Below are positions 1-5,956 of a stretch of DNA of 8,008 bases, in pieces (the first letter of the stretch is position 1; each line of letters opens with the position of its first letter). The translations under genes and the position numbers were made by a program. The notes below the pieces were generated by a model, which worked only from the letters and a program-made list of their open reading frames with translations, was not told where the DNA came from and searched no databases. Source of the stretch: DASWTL01 sp036405495 (GTDB taxonomy: Bacteria > Bacteroidota > Bacteroidia > Sphingobacteriales > Sphingobacteriaceae); NCBI GenBank assembly GCA_036405495.1, contig DASWXL010000188.1, positions 1-8,008 on the forward strand, read 5' to 3'.

Positions 1-233
1 AGGCCGACGTTCTGGAAACCATGCAGGACCTGGCGAATACGGGAGTTCACATCCTGACCCTGGGCCAGTATCTGCAGCCTACGAAGAACCACCATCCTGT
101 TGTCGACTGGATCCATCCCGACCAGTTTGCTTTTTACAAGACCGCAGGCATGGAGATGGGCTTCAAATATGTGGAAAGCGGTCCGCTGGTCCGTTCTTCA
201 TACCACGCCGAAAAGCATTTGTTCGACCTATAA
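1..233 (+). CDS. lipA: Lipoyl synthase, C-terminal fragment (5' end outside window)
   Basis: LipA is a radical-SAM enzyme that inserts two sulfur atoms into protein-bound octanoyl groups to make the lipoyl cofactor of 2-oxoacid dehydrogenases and the glycine cleavage system. Only about the last 76 codons are present; the reading frame is already open at base 3, so the start lies upstream of the window. Recognisable family signatures are the segment TLGQYLQPTKNHHPV, the DWIHPDQF stretch, and the C-terminal RSSYHAEKH motif (bases 192-218). In the family, a serine of this RSSY motif is a ligand of the auxiliary 4Fe-4S cluster that donates sulfur. The radical-SAM CxxxCxxC motif is outside the window and cannot be checked. 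The gene ends in FDL-TAA and its last six bases overlap the end of the convergent nnr gene, with no terminator hairpin visible. Identification is very safe because the C-terminal motifs are nearly diagnostic. Confidence 0.96.
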   Translation, partial: ADVLETMQDLANTGVHILTLGQYLQPTKNHHPVVDWIHPDQFAFYKTAGMEMGFKYVESGPLVRSSYHAEKHLFDL

Positions 234-1736
234 GTCGCCGGTCAGCATGCTGATCACCTGATTGATCTTAGCCGGAAGCAAGCCTGCCGGCACTACAGCT
301 AAGTTCTCGTCTTCTTCAAGCATTCGTCCTGCTTTGCCGTGTACGTAAACGCCGACGATGGCTGCGTCTTCCGGACCATATCCCTGAGCCATCAGCGAGG
401 CTATTACTCCCGTTAAAACATCTCCCGTCCCTCCCGTCGCCATCGCCGGAGTTCCGCTCGGGTTGAAAATGCATTTCCCGTCACGCGTAAAGATAATGGT
501 ATATTGATTTTTCAATACAATGGTACATCCGAGGTGGGTGGCACGTTCAATGCCTGTTTCAAGGCGCTCCCACCAGCATTTATGGTCGCCGAACAGGCGG
601 TCGAACTCCTTCACATGAGGTGTGAAAACAGAGTTTTCCGGCACCAGTCCCATAATCTCATAGTTCTTTGCGATCACATTGATACCGTCGGCATCGATCA
701 CTATCGGCTTCTTATACCGCTTAAGCGTTTCCTCTACTACTTTACGGCTTCCGGATGATGTTCCGAGGCCGGGGCCAATGGCAACAGATTGATATTTATC
801 CCATTTGAGTTCAGGCCTCGAATGGTTTCGGACGACAGCCATAACTTCGGGGAGGCGGGTATTTAACGCCGCCAGCCCGTCTGCCGGAATACAAGCTGTT
901 GTTAAGCCCGATCCGGTATACAGAGAGGCTTCACAGCAAAGCAACGCGGCCCCCATCGTCTCTTCAGACCCGGCAATGATCAGAGCATGACCGTAAGTTC
1001 CTTTGTGACTAAAACGTTCGCGCGACTTTAACCGCTGCCGTATATCACCCTCGATCAGGAGGCAATAGGGGCTTTCGGCCGACTGTATATGCCTTTCGTC
1101 CAAACCGATATCTACCACCTCGAACTGCTTTATGGCTTGTGCCGACTCAGGAAGCAGGAAATTGATCTTCGGCCGCTGAAAAGTGATCACCCAATCGGCT
1201 TTAATAAACGTTGCCTCTTTCAGAACCGGCCCGTCAGACGGAAATCCGGCAGGAACATCAACCGATACAATGAGCGCACTCAATGTGTGCAGATATTCAA
1301 CCAATTCCTTCCATTTGCCTTCAAGTGGCTTATTCAGTCCCAGGCCAAGGAGCGCGTCAATGACGATTTCGGCAGTATCCTCCTCTAATGAAAGGACCTC
1401 GTAAAATTCAAGAAGGGGAACCTTCAGTTCAAGCAGCTTGGTATGATTGGCTTCAAAGTCATCCGTGACGCGGTCGCTGAAGCGAGCCACCTTAACCGAA
1501 AGAGAGTGATATCCGTGATCATGCAGCAGACGGGCAATAACGAGACCATCTCCTCCGTTATTGCCGGTACCACAGTAAATGCTGATCGGCCTTCTTTTTT
1601 CTGGAAACTTCTTTGTAAAAGCCTGTACAAATGCGGCACCTGCATTCTCCATGAGTTCGTAAAATGAAACCGGATTGAATGCTACCGTATAAGCATCCGC
1701 CTGGCGGGTTTGTTGAGAGGTCAGCAGGTTAAGCAT
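228..1736 (-). CDS. nnr: Bifunctional NAD(P)H-hydrate epimerase / ADP-dependent NAD(P)H-hydrate dehydratase
   Basis: This 502-residue protein repairs hydrated NADH and NADPH (NADHX, NADPHX), damage products formed spontaneously or by GAPDH. The N-terminal half (about 1-215, YjeF_N/NnrE) interconverts R and S epimers; the C-terminal half (about 225-500, NnrD, ribokinase-like fold) dehydrates the S form using ADP as cofactor. Visible N-domain motifs are GTGNNGGDG (56-64), the acidic VIDALLG (125-131) and SVDVPAG (158-164; many relatives have SVDIPSG, so serine is replaced by alanine). Visible C-domain motifs are KGTYGHALIIAGS (245-257), GPGLGTS (321-327), VIDADGIN (346-353), TPHVKEFDRL (372-381) and ATGGTGDVLTG (433-443), with the likely catalytic Asp at 439. 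Length is normal for the fused bacterial form. The ATG at 1736 gives the expected N-terminus (LTSQQTRQADAYT). No clear Shine-Dalgarno site or TAnnTTTG box is visible just upstream; the gap before the gene has inverted repeats. Its 3' end overlaps lipA. Confidence 0.96.
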   Translation of the reverse strand: MLNLLTSQQTRQADAYTVAFNPVSFYELMENAGAAFVQAFTKKFPEKRRPISIYCGTGNNGGDGLVIARLLHDHGYHSLSVKVARFSDRVTDDFEANHTKLLELKVPLLEFYEVLSLEEDTAEIVIDALLGLGLNKPLEGKWKELVEYLHTLSALIVSVDVPAGFPSDGPVLKEATFIKADWVITFQRPKINFLLPESAQAIKQFEVVDIGLDERHIQSAESPYCLLIEGDIRQRLKSRERFSHKGTYGHALIIAGSEETMGAALLCCEASLYTGSGLTTACIPADGLAALNTRLPEVMAVVRNHSRPELKWDKYQSVAIGPGLGTSSGSRKVVEETLKRYKKPIVIDADGINVIAKNYEIMGLVPENSVFTPHVKEFDRLFGDHKCWWERLETGIERATHLGCTIVLKNQYTIIFTRDGKCIFNPSGTPAMATGGTGDVLTGVIASLMAQGYGPEDAAIVGVYVHGKAGRMLEEDENLAVVPAGLLPAKINQVISMLTGDL

Positions 1737-1818
1737 ACCAAGATATTTTCTTTATAAAGCTCAAGACAGGTCAACGGTTTTAAAAAGCTTGACACTGGCA
1801 TCACATCATTAAGTTCTT

Positions 1819-1916
1819 GTTAATGCCTGCCTAACACGCTAGTCGGCAAGGCGCCTTTCAGGCAGTATAATTACCGACCGAGGCATTAACGAGGCCTGAA
1901 GAAAGTCCAACCTTTC
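1819..1916. other. Inverted-repeat cluster in the uvrA-nnr gap; possible structured RNA or REP-like element
   Basis: The 199-bp gap between the uvrA stop and the nnr start holds a nested set of inverted repeats. A perfect 10-bp pair, gttaatgcct (1819-1828) and aggcattaac (1881-1890), encloses a 5-bp pair (gtcgg 1842-1846, ccgac 1874-1878) and a small apical hairpin, gcct-ttc-aggc (1853-1863). Two alternative pairings compete with these: ctgcct (1827-1832) with aggcag (1860-1865), and ttcaggc (1857-1863) with gcctgaa (1894-1900). A separate small hairpin, gaaag-tccaac-ctttc (1901-1916), sits about 20 nt after the uvrA stop on the minus strand. No arm is followed by a clear run of T on either strand, so a simple terminator is unlikely. 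I do not recognise a known riboswitch or RNA family. It could be a minus-strand leader of nnr, a small RNA, or a mobile palindromic repeat. The pairing is directly visible; the function is not. Confidence 0.4.
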
Positions 1917-1935
1917 AATGACACATTATTAATAT

Positions 1936-4779
1936 TTACGCCCCCAACTCCATTTTTAAAAACTTACCCGTATGGCTCTTCTTACTTTTGATGAGACCTT
2001 CAGGCGTTCCCTCAAACAGGATCTGTCCACCACCGCTGCCGCCTTCAGGACCAAGATCGATCACCCAGTCGGAAACCTTGACCACATCGAGATTGTGTTC
2101 AATTACCAGAACGGTATTACCGTGATCAACCAAACGGTTTAACACACCGAGAAGCACATTAATATCCTCAAAGTGTAACCCCGTAGTCGGCTCATCCAGG
2201 ATATAGAACGTTTTGCCGGTATCCTTTTTCGAGAGCTCAGTAGCCAGCTTGACACGCTGCGCTTCTCCTCCGGATAAGGTAGTCGACGACTGCCCGAGCT
2301 TGATGTACCCAAGCCCGACATCATTCAATGTTTTGATCTTCCGGTAAATGGACGGAATCGGCTCAAAAAATTCAGTAGCTTCTTCTATGCTCATATCCAG
2401 TACATCGCTGATCGATTTTCCGCGGTATCGCACCTCGAGTGTTTCGCGGTTATAGCGCCGGCCATTGCATTCTTCGCAGGGCACCTGAACATCCGGAAGA
2501 AAGTTCATTTCAATTACTTTCATGCCAGCTCCCTGACATGTTTCGCAGCGCCCGCCTTTCACGTTAAACGAAAAACGTCCAGGCTTATATCCCCTGATCT
2601 TCGCCTCCGGCAACTGCACAAAAAGATTCCGGATATCGGAAAACACACCCGTATAAGTAGATGGATTTGAACGTGGAGTACGGCCGATGGGCGCCTGGTC
2701 GATCTCGATCACTTTATCGACATGCTCTAATCCTTCAATTTTCTTGTACGGCAACGGCTGTTTCTTAGCCCTGAAAAAGTACTTGTTCAGGATGGGATAA
2801 AGCGTTTCCGTGATCAGGCTCGATTTACCACTGCCGGATACGCCGGTCACACTGATCATCTTCCCTAAGGGGATCTCCAGCGTAACTTTTTTCAGGTTGT
2901 TTCCTGTAGCTTCCCAAATAATCAGGGACTTGCCGTTTCCGGGCCTTCTTTCCTTCGGCACTTCAATCTCTTTTCGACCGTCAAGGTAGGCGGTTGTAAT
3001 GGTGTCCGCTTTGCGAATTACAGACGGACTGCCTTCGGCTACCACCTCACCACCATGAACGCCGGCAGCCGGTCCCATATCGATCACATAATCGGCCTCG
3101 AGGATCATGTCCTTATCGTGCTCCACAACCAATACGGTGTTGCCAATATCCCGGAGGTTCTTCAGCGCCGAAATGAGGCGGGCATTATCCCGCTGATGCA
3201 AACCGATGCTCGGTTCGTCGAGAATATAAAGCACGTTCACCAGCTGCGACCCGATCTGCGTAGCCAGCCGGATACGTTGCGCCTCCCCTCCTGATAAGGT
3301 TTTGGCGGTGCGGTCGAGCGTTAAATAATTGAGGCCTACGTCAAGCAAAAAACCAATGCGGGCGCGGATCTCTTTCAGGATCTCGTTTGCGATGATCTTC
3401 TGGCGTTCGCCAAGCTGGTCTTCCAGGCCACTGAACCATTCAGAAAGGCCTGATATATCCATGCAGGCAAGCTCAAAGATGTTCTTTCCGGCAAGCTTAA
3501 AGTGCAGCGACTCCCTCTTCAACCGGGCACCTTCACAAACCGGACAGGTTTTTACCACGCGGAAATTCTCGAGGTCTTCGGTAGCATCATCGCCGCGCCG
3601 CTCCGTTTGTTCCTCAAGCATCTTAATGATACCGTCAAAGTTGATCTGGTAATTCTGAACATTCCACTTATTGTATTCTACCGGGACCGTAATGATCTCC
3701 TCAGACCCGTTGAGGATGATGCTGACAATCTCGTCCGAAAGCTTTTCGATCGGCGTCGACAACGTGAAACTATATTTTTTACCCAGGGCCTTCAGTATCT
3801 GAAAAACCCACGTTTCGCGATATTCACCCAATGGCGCCAGACCGCCCTGCATAATGCTTAATTTGCGGTTCGGGATGACTGAGTTCTCGTCTACCTCAAA
3901 GATGTAGCCGAGCCCGTCGCATCTGTCGCATGCCCCGTAGGGGGAGTTAAAGGAAAATGTATTAGGCTGGGGCTCATCATACGAAATCCCGGAGACTGGA
4001 TCCATCAGGTACTTACTGTAGAAATACTCATTATTTGCCTGATCCGACAGCTTAATGATGCCTTTAGCGATCTTCATAGCCGACTGGATCGAGGTATGCA
4101 GCCGCTTCTTATCTTTCTCGCCCACAACCAAACGGTCGACCACCATTTCGATATCGTGGATCTTATACCGGTCGACCTGCATCTTGGGCGTTAGATCGAG
4201 GACCTCCCCGTCTACCCGGACTTTTAGAAATCCCTGTTTGCGTATCTGTTCGAAGAGCTCGCGATAATGTCCTTTCCGGCCCTTTACCACCGGTGCGAGG
4301 ATATTTACGGGCTGGCCATCGAACTTCTCCAGGATACTCCGGTAGATCTGGTCCTCCGACATCCGCTCCATCTTTTCGCCGGTCACATATGAATAAGCCT
4401 CGCCGATACGAGCGTAAAGCAGGCGCATGAAGTCATAGATCTCGGTTATGGTACCTACCGTTGAACGCGGGTTCTTACTTGTTGTCTTCTGCTCGATCGC
4501 TATTACCGGGCTCAAACCTGTGATCTTATCTACATCCGGTCGCTCCAGGCCGCCTAAAAACTGCCGTGAATAAGCACTGAAGGTTTCCATATACCTCCGC
4601 TGACCTTCGGCGTAGATCGTATCAAAAGCGAGTGACGACTTGCCGCTTCCGCTCAGACCCGTTATGACGATCAGCTTGTTTCTCGGAAAGGAAACGTCGA
4701 TATTTTTAAGGTTGTGAACCCTGGCTCCATAAACTTCAACTTCGCTTTGCTCACCAAGGTCAGGAATTGCACTACTCAT
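1936..4779 (-). CDS. uvrA: UvrABC system protein A (excinuclease ABC ATPase subunit)
   Basis: UvrA dimerises, scans DNA for bulky damage and loads UvrB to begin nucleotide excision repair in the cytoplasm. The 947 residues match the usual UvrA length and hold two ABC ATPase modules. The first Walker A is GLSGSGKS (41-48) and its LSGGEAQ signature starts at 495, followed by the Walker B stretch YILDEPSIGLH. The second Walker A is GVSGSGKS (646-653) and its signature starts at 835, followed by YILDEPTTGLH. The C-terminal zinc finger that contacts DNA is intact, C745-x2-C748-x19-C768-x2-C771. The N-terminal zinc module keeps only the second pair, C284 and C287; the first pair is replaced by D260 and S263 (see findings). 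A CPVCEG segment introduces the later insertion domain. The start at 4779 precedes the conserved VYGARVHNLKNIDV. No strong Shine-Dalgarno site is seen; a weak box tatatttt (minus strand, 4803-4810) could be a -7 element. It is probably its own transcription unit, behind the terminator at 4859-4883. Confidence 0.98.
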   Translation of the reverse strand: MSSAIPDLGEQSEVEVYGARVHNLKNIDVSFPRNKLIVITGLSGSGKSSLAFDTIYAEGQRRYMETFSAYSRQFLGGLERPDVDKITGLSPVIAIEQKTTSKNPRSTVGTITEIYDFMRLLYARIGEAYSYVTGEKMERMSEDQIYRSILEKFDGQPVNILAPVVKGRKGHYRELFEQIRKQGFLKVRVDGEVLDLTPKMQVDRYKIHDIEMVVDRLVVGEKDKKRLHTSIQSAMKIAKGIIKLSDQANNEYFYSKYLMDPVSGISYDEPQPNTFSFNSPYGACDRCDGLGYIFEVDENSVIPNRKLSIMQGGLAPLGEYRETWVFQILKALGKKYSFTLSTPIEKLSDEIVSIILNGSEEIITVPVEYNKWNVQNYQINFDGIIKMLEEQTERRGDDATEDLENFRVVKTCPVCEGARLKRESLHFKLAGKNIFELACMDISGLSEWFSGLEDQLGERQKIIANEILKEIRARIGFLLDVGLNYLTLDRTAKTLSGGEAQRIRLATQIGSQLVNVLYILDEPSIGLHQRDNARLISALKNLRDIGNTVLVVEHDKDMILEADYVIDMGPAAGVHGGEVVAEGSPSVIRKADTITTAYLDGRKEIEVPKERRPGNGKSLIIWEATGNNLKKVTLEIPLGKMISVTGVSGSGKSSLITETLYPILNKYFFRAKKQPLPYKKIEGLEHVDKVIEIDQAPIGRTPRSNPSTYTGVFSDIRNLFVQLPEAKIRGYKPGRFSFNVKGGRCETCQGAGMKVIEMNFLPDVQVPCEECNGRRYNRETLEVRYRGKSISDVLDMSIEEATEFFEPIPSIYRKIKTLNDVGLGYIKLGQSSTTLSGGEAQRVKLATELSKKDTGKTFYILDEPTTGLHFEDINVLLGVLNRLVDHGNTVLVIEHNLDVVKVSDWVIDLGPEGGSGGGQILFEGTPEGLIKSKKSHTGKFLKMELGA

Positions 4780-4858
4780 AGATGGAATACGCTCTGAAAA
4801 TAAAAATATAAAGATGCGATTATTTGTTCAGTTTATGACCGAAGAGCTATGTAATAAC

Positions 4859-4883
4859 AAGACCCCGAAAGAACCGGGGTCTT
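4859..4883 (-). terminator. Hairpin terminator after the lytic transglycosylase gene
   Basis: A perfect 9-bp GC-rich stem, aagaccccg (4859-4867) and cggggtctt (4875-4883), closes a 7-nt loop. It lies about 40 nt past the stop of the minus-strand transglycosylase gene and about 80 nt before the uvrA start. On the minus strand the stem ends in CTT followed by gttatta, so the U-tract is short and interrupted and the terminator may be leaky. On the plus strand no T-run follows and no gene reads into it. I infer that it separates the transglycosylase transcript from uvrA. Confidence 0.75.
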
Positions 4884-4922
4884 CTGAACAGGGTATAAAA
4901 TTATTTACTCAATAAAGCCGCC

Positions 4923-5744
4923 CTAATAAGGCAGCATATTAAACGCCAGCAGGTGCTTTTGTCCGATGGCGGGCGCATACTGCTGAATAGGTGAACTTTT
5001 GGGTATCATGACTACCTTCCGGCTCTTATATCCGTGGGTAAGCGGATTCTCGATGATCTCCTTCATGCTGACCAGCTTATAAACATAGGTGGCTGTTTCG
5101 CGGTTAAGTTTCATCTTGAAATAGTTGTCTTCATCCTGGCGGCTCATATGCCGCTTAAGGCGGGTCTCACCGATGTTATATGCCGCCGCCACCAGAGTCC
5201 AGCTTCCAAACTCGCTATACAGCGAGCGGATATATTTGCAGGCGGCCACCGTTGATTTGCGCACATTCTGCCGCTCATCTACCTTACCGTCAACACGCAG
5301 TCCAAAATGCCGTGCAGTTGCAGGCATGAACTGCCAGTAACCGGACGCCCCTTTTGGCGATGTACCGCTCTTCAATCCGCTTTCCACCAAAGGCACATAT
5401 TTAAAATCTTCGGGAATGCCGTAGCTCCGCAGTATGGGCTCAATAACAGGGAACCACTCTGCAGCTTTTCTGTGAAGTTTGTGGGTTTGGAGGTTATCGT
5501 AGTTATGCGCTTCAAGGATACGCTCCATACGATAGGCAACTTTGGGGTTCTTTGCCGGGACAGCCTCATTGGCAAAGGAGTAACGGGATACTTTATCTTT
5601 CTTTGACTCGGATGTTGTCTCAGGCATCTTAGCCCGTATGACTCTGGCGCTTGAACGCTCCGCCGGGGTACTGAACAAAAACAGATTGACTACTGTGAGC
5701 AGTACCAAAAAAGCCGAGAAGATAATCAAGGGTTTTTTTATCAT
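4923..5744 (-). CDS. Membrane-anchored lytic transglycosylase, SLT domain (MltD-like, no LysM)
   Basis: This is a predicted peptidoglycan lytic transglycosylase (GH23, SLT domain), which cleaves the MurNAc-GlcNAc bond to form 1,6-anhydro ends. Residues 5-25 are a hydrophobic signal or anchor segment after MIKK, with no lipobox cysteine, so the enzyme likely faces the periplasm while tethered to the inner membrane. The catalytic core shows VPLVESG with the probable catalytic Glu at 121, GYWQFMPATA (135-144) and AAYNIG (187-192), the three classic SLT motifs. The protein ends at residue 273, about 40 residues after the core, without the LysM wall-binding repeats of E. coli MltD. I chose the ATG at 5744: it directly precedes the signal segment, has AAAGGA four bases upstream, and lies 39 bases downstream of a good -7 box. 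An in-frame ATG at 5828 would add 28 residues, but it lies upstream of that promoter. No obvious operon partner; a hairpin follows the gene. Confidence 0.9.
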   Translation of the reverse strand: MIKKPLIIFSAFLVLLTVVNLFLFSTPAERSSARVIRAKMPETTSESKKDKVSRYSFANEAVPAKNPKVAYRMERILEAHNYDNLQTHKLHRKAAEWFPVIEPILRSYGIPEDFKYVPLVESGLKSGTSPKGASGYWQFMPATARHFGLRVDGKVDERQNVRKSTVAACKYIRSLYSEFGSWTLVAAAYNIGETRLKRHMSRQDEDNYFKMKLNRETATYVYKLVSMKEIIENPLTHGYKSRKVVMIPKSSPIQQYAPAIGQKHLLAFNMLPY

Positions 5745-5748
5745 TCGA

Positions 5749-5754
5749 TCCTTT
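5749..5754 (-). promoter_or_regulatory. Ribosome binding site that decides the transglycosylase start
   Basis: On the minus strand the sequence AAAGGA is followed by tcga and then the ATG at 5744. It is one of the few Shine-Dalgarno-like sites in this window. It supports the 273-residue form of the transglycosylase over the longer open frame that begins at 5828. Confidence 0.6.
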
Positions 5755-5782
5755 TTTTGGTTTACAAAATCAAAAAAGTTTG

Positions 5783-5814
5783 CAAACGTATTAATTATTA
5801 CGCTAACAATCAAA
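5783..5814 (-). promoter_or_regulatory. Bacteroidota-type promoter for the lytic transglycosylase
   Basis: Read on the minus strand, TTTG (5811-5814) is followed after 20 bases by TACGTTTG (5783-5790), an exact match to the TAnnTTTG -7 consensus of the Bacteroidota primary sigma factor at near-ideal spacing. The predicted transcription start lies around 5777, giving a leader of roughly 30 nt before the ATG at 5744. A perfect 10-bp palindrome, gtttgcaaac (5778-5787), overlaps the -7 box and could be an operator, though this is speculative. Confidence 0.6.
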
Positions 5815-5886
5815 TTATTAAGAAACAACCCCTTGCTATTGCCCTGAATAACTGCTATTTTTCCAGATTAAAGCTTCACAAAAAAC

Positions 5887-5900
5887 TTCGCATTTGCGAA
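5887..5900. repeat. Small inverted repeat ttcgc-attt-gcgaa upstream of rluB
   Basis: A 5-bp inverted repeat with a 4-nt spacer lies in the divergent intergenic region, on top of the candidate -33 element of rluB. It could be a transcription factor site or chance; short repeats like this are common in AT-rich gaps. Only the symmetry is observed. Confidence 0.25.
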
Positions 5901-5928
5901 CCCGGTAGCTGTTATTTTGTTAACTTTG
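5893..5928 (+). promoter_or_regulatory. Bacteroidota-type promoter for the pseudouridine synthase
   Basis: TAACTTTG (5921-5928) matches the TAnnTTTG -7 consensus exactly. The nearest upstream TTTG is at 5893-5896, giving a 24-base spacer, slightly longer than usual, so the -33 assignment is less sure than the -7 box. Transcription should begin near 5933-5936. This leaves only about 6-9 nt before the ATG at 5942 but about 21-24 nt before the ATG at 5957. Confidence 0.6.
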
Positions 5929-5945
5929 CACCCCCGTTCAAATGC

Positions 5946-5952
5946 GGGAAAG
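5946..5952 (+). promoter_or_regulatory. Ribosome binding site favouring the inner ATG of rluB
   Basis: GGGAAAG lies four bases before the ATG at 5957. The alternative ATG at 5942 has no purine-rich site before it and would lie almost at the predicted transcription start. The motif therefore supports translation from 5957. Confidence 0.45.
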
Positions 5953-5956
5953 ATTT

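Noticed and set aside
1890..1935. A gaagaaagtccaa stretch recalling the GAGGAAAGUCC core of RNase P RNA
   Set aside because: Only a few bases match, the expected flanking helices are missing, and the remaining 300 or more bases would have to lie inside uvrA.
1737..1935. A tRNA or tmRNA gene suggested by the stem-loops before nnr
   Set aside because: No T-loop GTTCGAATC-like motif, no acceptor stem of the right geometry and no CCA end could be found on either strand.
3502..3861. A 119-codon plus-strand frame inside uvrA
   Set aside because: It lies fully antisense to well-conserved UvrA sequence and has no recognisable motif, so it is a coding shadow.
5742..5828. The longer transglycosylase N-terminus starting at 5828
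   Set aside because: The extra 28 residues lie upstream of a good TAnnTTTG promoter, and the inner ATG at 5744 has a Shine-Dalgarno-like site and directly starts the signal segment.
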